The notes: generated by a model from the sequence alone, not told the origin. DNA of 64,000 bases from Anaerococcus mediterraneensis (GCF_900128415.1 NZ_LT635772.1:62001-126000); one strand, 5' to 3'; positions 44,868 to 53,572 are shown, counted from the first letter of the stretch. Numbers and translations are program-made.

Positions 44868-44938
44868 CCCTCATCATAACTAAAATCTTAAAAGATTATC
44901 TACTAACTTATTTGGATCTTGATGAGGGATATTTTTTT
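44868..44938 (+). other. Second hairpin with T-run, no gene assigned
   Basis: CCCTCATCA (44868-44876) and TGATGAGGG (44920-44928) enclose 43 AT-rich bases and are followed by ATATTTTTTT. It could be a backup terminator or the end of a small RNA. It lies just past the 3' end of the gene on the opposite strand. Confidence 0.45.
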
Positions 44939-44963
44939 ACTATAAATAAAATCCTATCTACTT

Positions 44964-45260
44964 TTATAGTTTATCTTCTACAGATTTTATTTTTTGCTCC
45001 ATACTGGCTTTCTTATCTCTCCTGTCATCCATTTTGATAACAGTATATACCCTATCACAGCCCTTATCAAATACACTTTCTTGCATTTTTCTAATGACCT
45101 CAAAAGCCTTGTCAGGGTCAGCCTCTATGACTGTCCCCATTGGGTTTAGCTTGTATTTTACATTTTCAGCTGCCAAAATTTTTTCAGCCTCTGCTACATA
45201 TTTGCTTACTGATGTATCTTTTGTGCCTATTGGTATAAGGCAAACTTCAACTACTGCCAT
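44964..45260 (-). CDS. MTH1187-family thiamine-binding-like protein (UPF0045)
   Basis: A 98-residue ferredoxin-like-fold protein. VCLIPIGTKDTSVSKYVAEA is the conserved start and YKLNPMGTVIEAD is the ligand-site strand; CDRVYTVIKMDDRRDK closes it. Family members bind thiamine or pyrimidine relatives and often accompany thiamine transporters. Here it lies one base after the M18 gene stop instead, so its partner is not local; cytX-thiD is 17 kb away. Confidence 0.85.
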   Translation of the reverse strand: MAVVEVCLIPIGTKDTSVSKYVAEAEKILAAENVKYKLNPMGTVIEADPDKAFEVIRKMQESVFDKGCDRVYTVIKMDDRRDKKASMEQKIKSVEDKL

Positions 45261-46541
45261 TTATTCCTCCTCAAAAAATCCTTTATAAATTTCATACGCT
45301 TGGTAATGATCACTGACTCCTCCTAGCTCTCTGATAGAATGCATAGCAAGAAGTGGAATACCAACATCTATTGTTTTTATACCCAAATTGCCAGTTGTAA
45401 TTGGCCCTATGGTTGACCCGCCAGCCTTGTCATTTCTATTGTGGAATCTCTGCAAATTGTAGCCTAGACTAGCTGCTACTCTTTCTAATTTTGATAAAAC
45501 TTCAAGACTAGATGCGTAGGCTCCATTAGCTGCAATTTTTACAACCAAACCACGGTTCATTTTTACTATATTAGTTGGGTCAGAATATTCCTTGTAGGAT
45601 GGGTGGATAGCGTGGGCCTGGTCAGCAGAAATCATCATAGAATTTTCTACCATGATCTGGTAGCCCTGCCTATCAAGACCAAAAATTTCTGCAAGTCTTT
45701 CTAGGACATTTGGCAAAAATGTCGAAAAAGCACCAGTTCTAGTCCTTGACCCTATCTCCTCATTGTCATATAAAACTATCATCTTATTTCTTTTTGCCTT
45801 AGAATCCACCAAGGCCATCAAGGAAGCGTGAACTGATCCAAGGTTGTCAATCCTACCTACCTGGATAAGGTCATCTGAAATAATAGATCCCTTTTGTCGG
45901 TCATAAAGACCAAGGTCAAAGGCAAGGATGTCTTCTTTTTTTATAGAAAGCTCATCTGCTATCAGATTTCTTATATAATCTTTTTCTTCTAGCTTTTCCC
46001 CTAGACTTTTGACAATTGGATATAATTTATCCTGAGGATTGTAGGCATAGCCCTTGTTTATTTCCCTATTCATGTGGATAGCAGCATTTGGAATGGTAAG
46101 TAGGTCCTTGTCTATATTTACTAGACTTGTTTTTATTTCATCTCCATCCTTATATATAACCTTACCTGCCAAAGATAAGACCCTATCAAGCCAGGTTGAA
46201 TAGATCATCCCACCATAAGGTTCTATATTTAGTTTTAAATAGCCACTATCAGAAATCTCTGGATTGGATTTGACCTTGAAAGTTGGGCTATCTGTGTGGG
46301 ATCCTATAATATCAAAACCATTTTTTAGGTCAGCTCCTATTTCAAAGGCTATAAGGGCAGTGTCATCTCTTCGTACAAAATATTTGCCCTCCTTGATATC
46401 CCAAGACTCTTTTTCAAAAAGCTCTTCGTATCCATTTTCACTTAAAATTTTGCTAGCATTATTAACTGCAAAATAATTTAAGGGGCTTTCGTCAATAAAT
46501 TTTATTAAATCTTTACTAAATTCTAAACTTCTATTTTCCAT
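45261..46541 (-). CDS. M18-family aminopeptidase (second copy)
   Basis: A 426-residue zinc aminopeptidase of the M18 family with DIIGSHTDSPTFKVKSNP, VGRIDNLGSVHASL, LYDNEEIGSRTRTGA (catalytic Glu-Glu), SADQAHAIHPSY and the late AMHSIRELGG. It fits the ApeB/aspartyl-aminopeptidase subgroup, shorter than and only distantly similar to the 32345-33727 gene. Two such enzymes suggest division of work on peptides with different N-terminal residues. It is followed immediately by the UPF0045 gene. Confidence 0.94.
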   Translation of the reverse strand: MENRSLEFSKDLIKFIDESPLNYFAVNNASKILSENGYEELFEKESWDIKEGKYFVRRDDTALIAFEIGADLKNGFDIIGSHTDSPTFKVKSNPEISDSGYLKLNIEPYGGMIYSTWLDRVLSLAGKVIYKDGDEIKTSLVNIDKDLLTIPNAAIHMNREINKGYAYNPQDKLYPIVKSLGEKLEEKDYIRNLIADELSIKKEDILAFDLGLYDRQKGSIISDDLIQVGRIDNLGSVHASLMALVDSKAKRNKMIVLYDNEEIGSRTRTGAFSTFLPNVLERLAEIFGLDRQGYQIMVENSMMISADQAHAIHPSYKEYSDPTNIVKMNRGLVVKIAANGAYASSLEVLSKLERVAASLGYNLQRFHNRNDKAGGSTIGPITTGNLGIKTIDVGIPLLAMHSIRELGGVSDHYQAYEIYKGFFEEE

Positions 46542-46699
46542 AAAACCACCATACTTTTTTACAAAATAATCACCATATTTTTCTCAAATCAAAACTACCA
46601 GCTTAGCTGGTAGTTTGCACAGCGCCTATAAGGCGCAAATACCGGCACGCCCCTATTGGGGCTCCGAGTATTCCGTCACATGCACCACTATCCCAACTA

Positions 46700-46722
46700 C
46701 TGCTTAAGCAGTTTTTTTATTT
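46700..46722 (+). terminator. Stem-loop at the tnpA 3' end
   Basis: The palindrome CTGCTTAAGCAG is followed by seven T on the + strand, so it would stop transcription entering the element antisense to tnpA. Confidence 0.6.
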
Positions 46723-47187
46723 GTTCTTATTTACTGACTCGCCCGTAAACGGGTCATAGTATTCTTTGATACTTATTTGCTCAGCATAATAATCTTCTTT
46801 TAATTGATTTTGTATATATTCTTTTATTTTCTTTTCATTTCTTCCGACTGTATCCACATAGTATCCTCTACACCAAAAGTGTCTGTTTCCATATTTATAT
46901 TTTAAATTGGCATGTCTATCGAATATTATCAGCGAACTTTTTCCTTTTAAATATCCCATTATTTGTGATATTGAATATTTTGGCGGGATTTCTACAAGCA
47001 TGTGGATATGATCTGGACATAGTTCTGCTTCTATTATTTTTATTCCTTTTCTTGAACATAATTCGCGAAGTATGCTGCCTATGTCTTTTCTCAATTGTCT
47101 GTATATTACTTGTCTTCTATATTTTGGTGCAAAAACTATGTGGTATTTGCATCTCCACTTGGTATGTGATAAACTATTCTTGTCCAA
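46717..47187 (-). CDS. tnpA: IS200-family transposase TnpA (Y1 HUH type)
   Basis: A 156-residue single-strand transposase. The HUH motif is in CPDHIHMLVEIPP, the catalytic Tyr in GYYVDTVGRNEKKIKEYI. HTKWRCKYHIVFAPKYRR is the family start. The start codon is TTG, seven bases after AAGGAGG. The frame is complete and the key residues are present, so the element may be active. A CTGCTTAAGCAG stem with T-run on + overlaps its 3' end. Confidence 0.95.
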   Translation of the reverse strand: MDKNSLSHTKWRCKYHIVFAPKYRRQVIYRQLRKDIGSILRELCSRKGIKIIEAELCPDHIHMLVEIPPKYSISQIMGYLKGKSSLIIFDRHANLKYKYGNRHFWCRGYYVDTVGRNEKKIKEYIQNQLKEDYYAEQISIKEYYDPFTGESVNKNK

Positions 47188-47192
47188 GTTTT

Positions 47193-47246
47193 AACCTCCT
47201 TGTTTAATTGTGCATGTGATTATCACAATTATACTTTAAGGAGGTT
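47193..47246 (-). promoter_or_regulatory. Hairpin masking the tnpA ribosome binding site
   Basis: On the minus strand AACCTCCTT (47246-47238) pairs with AAGGAGGTT (47201-47193); inner arms AATTGTG/CACAATT extend the stem. The second arm is the Shine-Dalgarno sequence of tnpA. Such masking is known for IS200 and keeps transposase low. Confidence 0.75.
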
Positions 47247-47349
47247 TTCTTGGTGCTTGAAGCTAAAGCTAAGTCCCTCCACCTGCATAGCAGGTGGTTT
47301 TTTGTTTCGCTCTCTTTCGTTCGCTCAACTCACTTAAGTGAACAATAAA

Positions 47350-47374
47350 AAATGTAAGCTAGAAGCCTACATTT
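47350..47374 (-). terminator. Terminator after the glutaredoxin gene
   Basis: AAATGTAGGC and GCTTACATTT with a five-base loop, then a T-run on the minus strand. Confidence 0.8.
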
Positions 47375-47605
47375 TTATTTGTTTAGTTTTTCTTCTATGA
47401 CTTTTTTGTCAAAGCCAACTATGTCCTCGCCATCAATATTGATAACTGGAACACCTCTGTAGCCCTTGTTTATAAGGTAGTTTACAGCTTCTTTGTCCTC
47501 ATCGATGTTTTTTTCTGTGTATTCAATATTATTTTCTTTAAAATATTGCTTAGCTGCCTTACAGAATACACAAGTGTTTGATGTATAAATTGTGATATCG
47601 CTCAT
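47375..47605 (-). CDS. Glutaredoxin-like thiol-disulfide protein
   Basis: A 76-residue glutaredoxin/NrdH-like fold. ITIYTSNTCVFCKAAKQYF contains the C-x2-C active site CVFC; GVPVINIDGEDIVGFD has the cis-Pro and glycine-rich loop. It is close to the YruB family and probably a small redox carrier in the cytoplasm. AAGGAA precedes the ATG. Stands alone between the IS200-type element and a divergent small gene. Confidence 0.92.
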   Translation of the reverse strand: MSDITIYTSNTCVFCKAAKQYFKENNIEYTEKNIDEDKEAVNYLINKGYRGVPVINIDGEDIVGFDKKVIEEKLNK

Positions 47606-47732
47606 ATTAATTCCTTTCTTTTTCTTTTTTATATATACCCAAATAATAAAAAAATATTATAATAAAAATAGACTAGCTGTCCTTGATAAATAATACCCAA
47701 ATTTTTTTATAATAAACAAGGAGAATACTTAT

Positions 47733-48026
47733 ATGAAAGATTTGACCTACAAAAAACTAAAAGAACTTCTTGCCATAGGCCATGAAATCGAGTTTTGCTT
47801 TTGCGGCATCCACTGTTCTATAAATAACCTAGGAGATGAAGCCCACGATCATGCTTGGTGTTTTTCTACAAATATAGGCCATGAGTTTGAAAATATTTAC
47901 CTTGCAGATTTTTATGATGTGGAAAATCTACTAAAAAAATTGGATGATATAAAAATCAAAGAAAAAAGCCTAGAAGAGATCATAGATAAAAAGCTCTACG
48001 ACCCTTCTAGCCTAACAATTTTCTAA
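47733..48026 (+). CDS. Small Cys/His-rich protein of unknown function
   Basis: No family recognised. The 97 residues have a cluster FCFCGIHCSI (about 22-31) and then AHDHAWCFS (about 37-45), which together could bind a metal ion. The rest is helical and charged. AAGGAG precedes the ATG with an AT-rich promoter region behind it. The last 15 bases overlap the 3' end of rsmA on the other strand, so the two genes are convergent with no terminator between them. Confidence 0.72.
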   Translation: MKDLTYKKLKELLAIGHEIEFCFCGIHCSINNLGDEAHDHAWCFSTNIGHEFENIYLADFYDVENLLKKLDDIKIKEKSLEEIIDKKLYDPSSLTIF

Positions 48027-48854
48027 TTCTTTGCTTATATTTATAAAATCATCTAAAGATAGATTTTCTGCCCTTAGGTTTTCTTTTAGGCCCAAATTTG
48101 CAAGGGCTTTTTTTATATCTTCCTTATCTGCTACAGCCGATAGGGAATTGACTATGGTTTTGCGTCTTTTTTCAAAACCAGCCCTAACTAAGGCAAATAA
48201 TTTGTCTTTGTCTATATCTTTTTTGTACTCCCTCAAATCCAATTTCAAAACCGTAGAATCTATCTTTGGCTGAGGCATAAAAACAGATTTTGGGACCTTG
48301 GTGATTTTTTTTGCATCTGAATAATATTTTACAAAGACAGATAGTGACGAATAATCCTTGTCCTTTTCTGTGGCAACCATCCTATCTGCCACCTCTTTTT
48401 GGACCATGATGGTCATAGATGTGCAGTCTATATCCTCCTCGAAAATCTTTTCTATAATAGGAGTAGTGATATAGTAGGGAAGGTTTGACACAAAGACGAA
48501 TTCTTCTCCTCCAAAATATTTTTCTTGGACCTCTTTTAGGTCAGTTTTTAAAATATCAGCATGGATGATCTCTACATTGTCAAATTCTGCCATATTTTCT
48601 TCTAAAATCGGGATCAAAGCAGAGTCAATCTCTATCAGAACCAATTTTTTGGCAATCTTTGCCATTTCGTAGGAAATAGTACCTATGCCTGGGCCTACTT
48701 CAATGACATTTTTGCCCCCTACATCAGCTCCTTCTACGATTTTATCTACAAAATTTTTATCAATCAAAAAGTTTTGCCCCAAGGATTTTGAAAATCTAAA
48801 TCCATAAAAATCTATTATGTCTTTAACAACTTTTGGTGAATATAGTTTTTTCAT
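48012..48854 (-). CDS. rsmA: 16S rRNA dimethyladenosine transferase
   Basis: Dimethylates two adjacent adenines near the 3' end of 16S rRNA (KsgA). The 280 residues have SLGQNFLIDKNFVDKIV, the SAM motif VIEVGPGIGTISYEM, and the catalytic FVSNLPYYITTPI with NLPY. Fits the usual length of about 280. It overlaps rnmV by four bases; the rnmV-rsmA order is the standard one in Firmicutes. Confidence 0.96.
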   Translation of the reverse strand: MKKLYSPKVVKDIIDFYGFRFSKSLGQNFLIDKNFVDKIVEGADVGGKNVIEVGPGIGTISYEMAKIAKKLVLIEIDSALIPILEENMAEFDNVEIIHADILKTDLKEVQEKYFGGEEFVFVSNLPYYITTPIIEKIFEEDIDCTSMTIMVQKEVADRMVATEKDKDYSSLSVFVKYYSDAKKITKVPKSVFMPQPKIDSTVLKLDLREYKKDIDKDKLFALVRAGFEKRRKTIVNSLSAVADKEDIKKALANLGLKENLRAENLSLDDFINISKELENC

Positions 48855-49381
48855 AGAGAGTTAACCGCCTTTTCAAATTCTTCGTAGGATATGCCAAAGG
48901 AGTTGAGTTTAGATAAGAGCTGCTTGGAGTTAAAATATCCTATCCCCAAGATCTCCCCCAACTTTTCTCTTTTTTCCCTAGCTCCATTTCCTATAGATAG
49001 GCCATTTTTGACAAGGTCTGCCATGGTGAATACTTCCTTGCGATCAATATTTTCTGCCTTGGCTTTTTTTAGAGCTTCTATGATGATATCTGGTTCAGCA
49101 TTTTCTACCCCTAGGTCACCTTTTTTTATAGCCTTTTTCCTATCTATGTAGGCGTGTTTGGCATCTGGTATGTGTTTTGAGATCCTTGCCCTGATTTTTT
49201 TGCCAGCATAGTCAGGATCTGTCAAAATTATTATCCCGCACCTGTCATTTATAATCTTGAGCCTTTCTATAAGGTCAGACCCAAAGGCTAGGCCATTTGT
49301 AGCTATCATTTCACAGTCTACAGCTCTTTTGACATTTGTTATATCATCTTTTCCTTCTACAACTATGGTCTCTTTTATCAT
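48851..49381 (-). CDS. rnmV: Ribonuclease M5
   Basis: Cuts the 5S rRNA precursor to its final ends. The 176 residues open with a Toprim domain: VVEGKDDITNVKRAVD and ILTDPDYAGKKIRARIS hold the acidic metal-binding residues. The C-terminal half is the RNase M5 specific domain with GIGYFNSKQLLSKLNSFGIS. Overlaps tatD and rsmA by four bases each, so the group is translationally coupled. Confidence 0.95.
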   Translation of the reverse strand: MIKETIVVEGKDDITNVKRAVDCEMIATNGLAFGSDLIERLKIINDRCGIIILTDPDYAGKKIRARISKHIPDAKHAYIDRKKAIKKGDLGVENAEPDIIIEALKKAKAENIDRKEVFTMADLVKNGLSIGNGAREKREKLGEILGIGYFNSKQLLSKLNSFGISYEEFEKAVNSL

Positions 49382-50136
49382 AGGTCAAAAAACTCCCTGG
49401 CATTATTTGTAGTCCATTTGGCAAGTTTGGATAATTTCATGCCTCTAATTTCTGCAATCTTTCTTGCAACTTCTATTATTTTTCTAGGGTCATTTCTCAT
49501 CCCCCTGTATGGTTCTGGGGTCAGATATGGGCTATCTGTCTCAAGCATAAGCCTATCTATAGGGACTAGGGCTGCGGCTTGTTTTTCATTTAGGCCGGTA
49601 TTGTAGGTGACAACTCCACCTAGAGAAATATAAAACCCCCAATCCATAAAAGTTTTTAGAGTCTTCTCATCAGTAGAAAAACAGTGGATTTGGACTTTTA
49701 GGTCCCTATAATTTGACAAAATATCAATTATATCCTCTGTTGCCTCCCTGTTGTGGACTACAACTGGTTTAGAAAGCTTCCTTGCCATATCAAGTTGGGC
49801 TATAAAAACTTTTTTCTGCAAAGCTTTTGTCTCTGTTGTCCAATAATAATCAAGGCCAATCTCGCCAATTGCCACTGCATCTTTTGCAAGAATTTCAATC
49901 TCAGCGAGGTCATTTTCTCCCATTTCTGCCACATCTGATGGATGGATACCTACCTGGGCAAAAAAGTTTTTAAACTCTTTGGCAAGTCTCACATTTTCTC
50001 TGGAGTTTTCTAGATTTACTCCAGGATTAATGACCGCTTCTATAGAGAAATTGGACAGGTCTCTTAGGATAAAGAGCCTGTCGTTATAAAATTCTTTGCT
50101 TGTTAGGTGGGCGTGTGAATCTATTAGTCTCATCAA
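49378..50136 (-). CDS. TatD-family metal-dependent hydrolase
   Basis: A 252-residue amidohydrolase-fold DNase-type protein (YabD in Bacillus). DSHAHLTSKEFYNDR gives the first two His ligands, VAIGEIGLDYYW the Glu, PVVVHNREATEDII and QIHCFSTDEKTL further His, and LMLETDSPYLTPEPYRG the Asp. Placed between metG and rnmV as in Bacillus. It is likely a 3'-5' nuclease in repair or RNA turnover. Confidence 0.94.
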   Translation of the reverse strand: MMRLIDSHAHLTSKEFYNDRLFILRDLSNFSIEAVINPGVNLENSRENVRLAKEFKNFFAQVGIHPSDVAEMGENDLAEIEILAKDAVAIGEIGLDYYWTTETKALQKKVFIAQLDMARKLSKPVVVHNREATEDIIDILSNYRDLKVQIHCFSTDEKTLKTFMDWGFYISLGGVVTYNTGLNEKQAAALVPIDRLMLETDSPYLTPEPYRGMRNDPRKIIEVARKIAEIRGMKLSKLAKWTTNNAREFFDL

Positions 50137-52082
50137 GAAACTGCGCTTCCTGGATTTATGTCAGCAAGAGTAGTTAAAAGGGTCAAGTCTTCGTCAAAAT
50201 CAGCTGCTAGAAGCATGCCTTGGCTTTCTATACCACGCATTTTTCTTGGAGCAAGGTTTTTAACAACTATGACATTTTTGCCTACTAACTCACTTGCCTT
50301 GTACCATTTTTTGATACCAGAAACTATAGTCCTTGTTTCATCTCCAATATCAACCTTTAAAACTAGGAGCTTATCAGCATTTGGATGCTCTTCTACTTCT
50401 ATGATCTTACCTACAACTAGGTCTAATTTTGTGAAATCTTCGTAGGAGATTTCTGGCTTAGAATTTTCTTCTACTGGTTCTTCTTCCTTTTTGTCAGCAA
50501 GTCTTTCTTGGATAAGGGCATTGTTTTTGTCGTGAAGTTTGACAAGTTCTTCTTCTATGTCAAGCCTATCAAAGAGGTTTTTGCCCTTAGAAACTCTAGC
50601 CCCTTCTTCTAGGAGGCCGAATTCTTTGGCAGACTCAAAGCCCTTGTTGTCTGTACCAAGTTTTTCAAGGATAAGCCTTGTAGTGTTTTTCATACTTGGT
50701 TCTATAAGCTGGGCAACTATTCTAAGAGTTTCTGCTAGGTTATATAAAACCCTATTTAGTCTTGGTAGATTGGCCTCATCACGACCCAAAATCCATGGTT
50801 CTGTTTCATCAACATATTTGTTTGCCCTGCGGATAAGCTTCCATATGGTTTCTAGAGCCTCATTGAACTTAAACTCATCCATGAGTCTATTGAAATCTTC
50901 GTAAGTTTGACCAGCCATTTTTATCAGCTCATCATCTATACTTTCAGCCTTAGTTCCCTTTTCGATGACTCCACCATTGTATTTGCTAATCATAGATGTG
51001 GTTCTTGATACAAGGTTACCCAAATCATTTACAAGGTCAGAGTTATATCTTTCCATAAATTTCTTTGAAGAAAAATCTCCATCAGAACCAAAGTTAAATT
51101 CCCTAAGCATAAAATATTTTAGGGCATCAACTCCGTATAGGTCTACAAGTGGCTCTGGATACATGATATTGCCCTTGGATTTGCTCATCTTGTCATTTTC
51201 AAACAAGATCCAACCGTGGGCAAAAACTTTTTCTGGAAGTGGAAGGTCAAGTGCCATCAAAAGTGCTGGCCAAATTATAGTATGAAATCTCACTATATCC
51301 TTGCCGATCAAATGCACTGATCCTGGCCAATATCTTTCAAATTTCTCCTTATCATCCCCATAGCCAATAGCTGATAGGTAGCAAGATAGGGCATCTATCC
51401 AGACATAGACAACGTGGTTTTCGTCAAATGGTACCTTAACCCCCCAGTCAAAAGAATTTCTAGTGACTGACAAATCAGATAGACCCTTGTCTATAAAGTT
51501 ATTTAGCATTTCTTTTTGCCTAAAGGCAGGCTCTAAAAACTCTGGGTGGTTTTTGAAAAGCTCTTTTAGCTTGTCTGTATAGTTTGAAAGTCTAAAGAAA
51601 TATGATTCTTCTTCTTGGTAGTCTACATCCCTGCCACAGTCTGGACACTTGCCATCTTCTAGTTGGGCCTCAGTCCAAAAAGTCTCACAAGGTGTACAAT
51701 AATATCCCTTGTATTCGCCCTTGTAGATATCACCTTTTTCATAAAGTTTGTTGAAAATATCAACCACGTCTTTTTCGTGCTGGGTTTCTGTCGATCTGAT
51801 AAAGGTATCGTATTCTATATCTAGCTTTTCCCAAAGCTTTATTGTCTCTGCTGCAATCTTGTCTACAAATTCTTGTGGCTCTTTGCCATGAGCGTGAGCT
51901 GATTGCATGATCTTTTGACCGTGCTCATCAGTACCTGTCACCATGTAGGCATCAAAGCCCTTTAAATTTTTATATCTTTTTAAAACATCAGCTATTATTG
52001 ATGTATAGGTATTGCCTATATGTAAATTTGAGTTTGGATAATAAATAGGTGTTGTTATATAATATGGTTTTTTCTCTGTCAT
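50133..52082 (-). CDS. metG: Methionyl-tRNA synthetase
   Basis: Charges tRNA-Met. The 649 residues contain the HIGH-like SNLHIGNTYTS, a zinc knuckle (YYCTPCETFW ... GKCPDCGRD), the KMSKS motif in NDKMSKSKGN, an anticodon domain, and a C-terminal tRNA-binding (EMAP/Trbp111) domain from about 545 with KLDLVVGKIIEVEEHPNADK. The start at 52082 (MTEKKPYYITT) follows GAAAGGA; twelve upstream codons in the open frame are excluded. It heads the metG-tatD-rnmV-rsmA operon. No T-box was found before it. Confidence 0.96.
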   Translation of the reverse strand: MTEKKPYYITTPIYYPNSNLHIGNTYTSIIADVLKRYKNLKGFDAYMVTGTDEHGQKIMQSAHAHGKEPQEFVDKIAAETIKLWEKLDIEYDTFIRSTETQHEKDVVDIFNKLYEKGDIYKGEYKGYYCTPCETFWTEAQLEDGKCPDCGRDVDYQEEESYFFRLSNYTDKLKELFKNHPEFLEPAFRQKEMLNNFIDKGLSDLSVTRNSFDWGVKVPFDENHVVYVWIDALSCYLSAIGYGDDKEKFERYWPGSVHLIGKDIVRFHTIIWPALLMALDLPLPEKVFAHGWILFENDKMSKSKGNIMYPEPLVDLYGVDALKYFMLREFNFGSDGDFSSKKFMERYNSDLVNDLGNLVSRTTSMISKYNGGVIEKGTKAESIDDELIKMAGQTYEDFNRLMDEFKFNEALETIWKLIRRANKYVDETEPWILGRDEANLPRLNRVLYNLAETLRIVAQLIEPSMKNTTRLILEKLGTDNKGFESAKEFGLLEEGARVSKGKNLFDRLDIEEELVKLHDKNNALIQERLADKKEEEPVEENSKPEISYEDFTKLDLVVGKIIEVEEHPNADKLLVLKVDIGDETRTIVSGIKKWYKASELVGKNVIVVKNLAPRKMRGIESQGMLLAADFDEDLTLLTTLADINPGSAVS

Positions 52083-52347
52083 AGTTATCCTTTCATCGTT
52101 TAATTCTTTATTTATCATACTCTATATGAATAAAAAATCGAAATTTGCCCAAAAAGAAAAAGCCTAGCAAGATGCTAGACTTAAAAATTATAAAAAATAA
52201 TAGACCTGAGTTATTTATCCCTTCTATATTCAAGTCAAAAGGGACTTAAAATTTATGAGATATATCCACTCACTTCGTTGGGTTGAAATAAGGGAGTTTA
52301 ATTTTTCTACAATATGTCCTAGCTTATAGCTAGACTCTTTTTATTTT
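52083..52347. other. Intergenic region between metG and a secreted protein gene
   Basis: 265 bases without a supported gene. It has a minus-strand terminator at 52160-52182 and, at 52316-52335, a palindrome (GTC.TAGCT/AGCTAGAC) followed by TCTTTTTATTTTTT on the plus strand, a terminator facing the wrong way for both neighbours. The middle carries AAGGG/CCCTT repeats. Confidence 0.6.
52154..52182 (-). terminator. Terminator after the 345-residue secreted protein gene
   Basis: CTAGCA, loop, TGCTAG with flanking AAG/CTT, then CTTTTTCTTTTT on the minus strand. Confidence 0.75.
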
Positions 52348-53385
52348 TTAATAAACCAATTTTACCTCTCTAAATTTTAGGTCATCACGATCTATCATTT
52401 GGTATGTTTTTTCATAGGTATAGTCTTTTTCCTCTAGACCTAGGCTATCAAGATACCAGCGGACATCTACTAGATTTTTGACAGTTTTGTTATAGATCCT
52501 GACTATAGTTCCCTTGCTCAAAGAACCATAAACTGGATCGGTCATATTTTTGACCTCTTTCCACCTGTCCATCCTAGCTGCCCCATAATTATAAAGTCTC
52601 ATCATCAACTGATATTGTTTGTTGTACAATCTTATCAAAGTTTGGACCTTTTTTCTGGCCAAGATATTTTTCTTTTCTTTTTTTGAAATCTTGCCAACTT
52701 TAGACTGGCCATATGGGTGCTTTTGCATACCCTTTCTATTTGATAGGTCTCTAATAGGAATCAGATACATCCCGTCTTCGTAGCTTGCATCTCCCTTTGG
52801 GCCTACTTCGTTTTTTGGATTTTCTTTCCCTCTAGGTTCAACTCCTGCATCACCCTTTGGGAATTCTTCTTTTAGATTTTTTATAGCATTTTCTATGATC
52901 TTTACAAAATCATCCTCACCAATTGATCTGATTGTAATGCTGTGATAGATATCATCCATCCTAAAATCAGCTGTAAAAACAGAATCATTTCCTCCATTAA
53001 AAGAGCCAGCCTTAGAAATCAAAACATCCTGACCTGCGATCTTGGATTTTTTGTAGGACTCAAGGGCTTTTTCATAATTTCCGCTAAAAGGACCTCTCCT
53101 ATAAACTATATCTAGACCATCCTTGCTTCTCATAGATGTCTCTGTGAAAAGATAAGGATTTGTGTATTTTTTATTAAGAAGTTCATAAGACATATCAATA
53201 TCAAGCTTTCTGCCAAAGATCCTCTCCAAAGATTCTTTTTCTTTTGCCCCATCAATCTCAGAAATCTCCCCTTCTGGGTAGGTTTCGCAGCTAACATATT
53301 CATTTACAACCACATTTTCACTAGCCTCCGCCTTTGTTCCCAAAATGGCAAGAGATAAGGCACACACCAAGATAATTTTCTTCAT
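52348..53385 (-). CDS. Secreted protein of unknown function, domain order B-A
   Basis: No family recognised. A 345-residue protein with a signal peptide (1 to about 22). Domain B (about 50-175) includes KIAGQDVLIS and SIGEDDFVKIIENAIKN. A linker containing two GDA/KGDA repeats leads to domain A (about 201-345), starting SYEDGMYLIPI and including SKVGKISKKEKK, WKEVKNMTDPVYG and YTYEKTYQMIDR. Both domains occur in the protein at 54555-55577, in the reverse order. Domain B recalls the DUF4367 pattern (G-x3-S strand, then an acidic helix after a serine), though weakly. It is divergent from the HTH-TPR regulator. Confidence 0.82.
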   Translation of the reverse strand: MKKIILVCALSLAILGTKAEASENVVVNEYVSCETYPEGEISEIDGAKEKESLERIFGRKLDIDMSYELLNKKYTNPYLFTETSMRSKDGLDIVYRRGPFSGNYEKALESYKKSKIAGQDVLISKAGSFNGGNDSVFTADFRMDDIYHSITIRSIGEDDFVKIIENAIKNLKEEFPKGDAGVEPRGKENPKNEVGPKGDASYEDGMYLIPIRDLSNRKGMQKHPYGQSKVGKISKKEKKNILARKKVQTLIRLYNKQYQLMMRLYNYGAARMDRWKEVKNMTDPVYGSLSKGTIVRIYNKTVKNLVDVRWYLDSLGLEEKDYTYEKTYQMIDRDDLKFREVKLVY

Positions 53386-53572
53386 AATATCCTCCTTTAT
53401 CTTTTTATGCTTTTTTAACTTATATAAATACAGAAATCCTTTTCAATCTTCATTTTTATATCTCATTGGATTTATCATATCCTCTTTAATATATTATAAT
53501 TTATTAAAATACTTGTGTAAAGTATTATTTGTCTATGGACTTTTCTATAATATTGTGATATGATTAAAAATT

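Larger units (their letters stand above)
46590..47300 (-). mobile_element. IS200/IS605-type insertion sequence (tnpA only)
   Basis: About 710 bases with an intact tnpA and no tnpB. The end beyond the tnpA stop carries hairpins at 46592-46616 (AAACTACCAGC/GCTGGTAGTTT), 46622-46636 (GCGCC/GGCGC) and 46649-46662 (GCCCC/GGGGC). The end before tnpA has CCACCTGC/GCAGGTGG at 47279-47297 and a hairpin covering the ribosome binding site. There are no terminal inverted repeats, as expected for this family. Exact ends cannot be set without an empty site. Confidence 0.85.

Noticed and set aside
52083..52347. S-box or Met T-box before metG
   Set aside because: No T-box sequence or SAM aptamer core on the minus strand; only simple hairpins.
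53345..53563. A 72-codon hydrophobic plus-strand reading frame across the start of the 345-residue secreted protein, considered as a peptide pheromone precursor for the TPR regulator
   Set aside because: It overlaps coding sequence on the other strand, has no ribosome binding site, and its hydrophobicity follows from AT-rich DNA.
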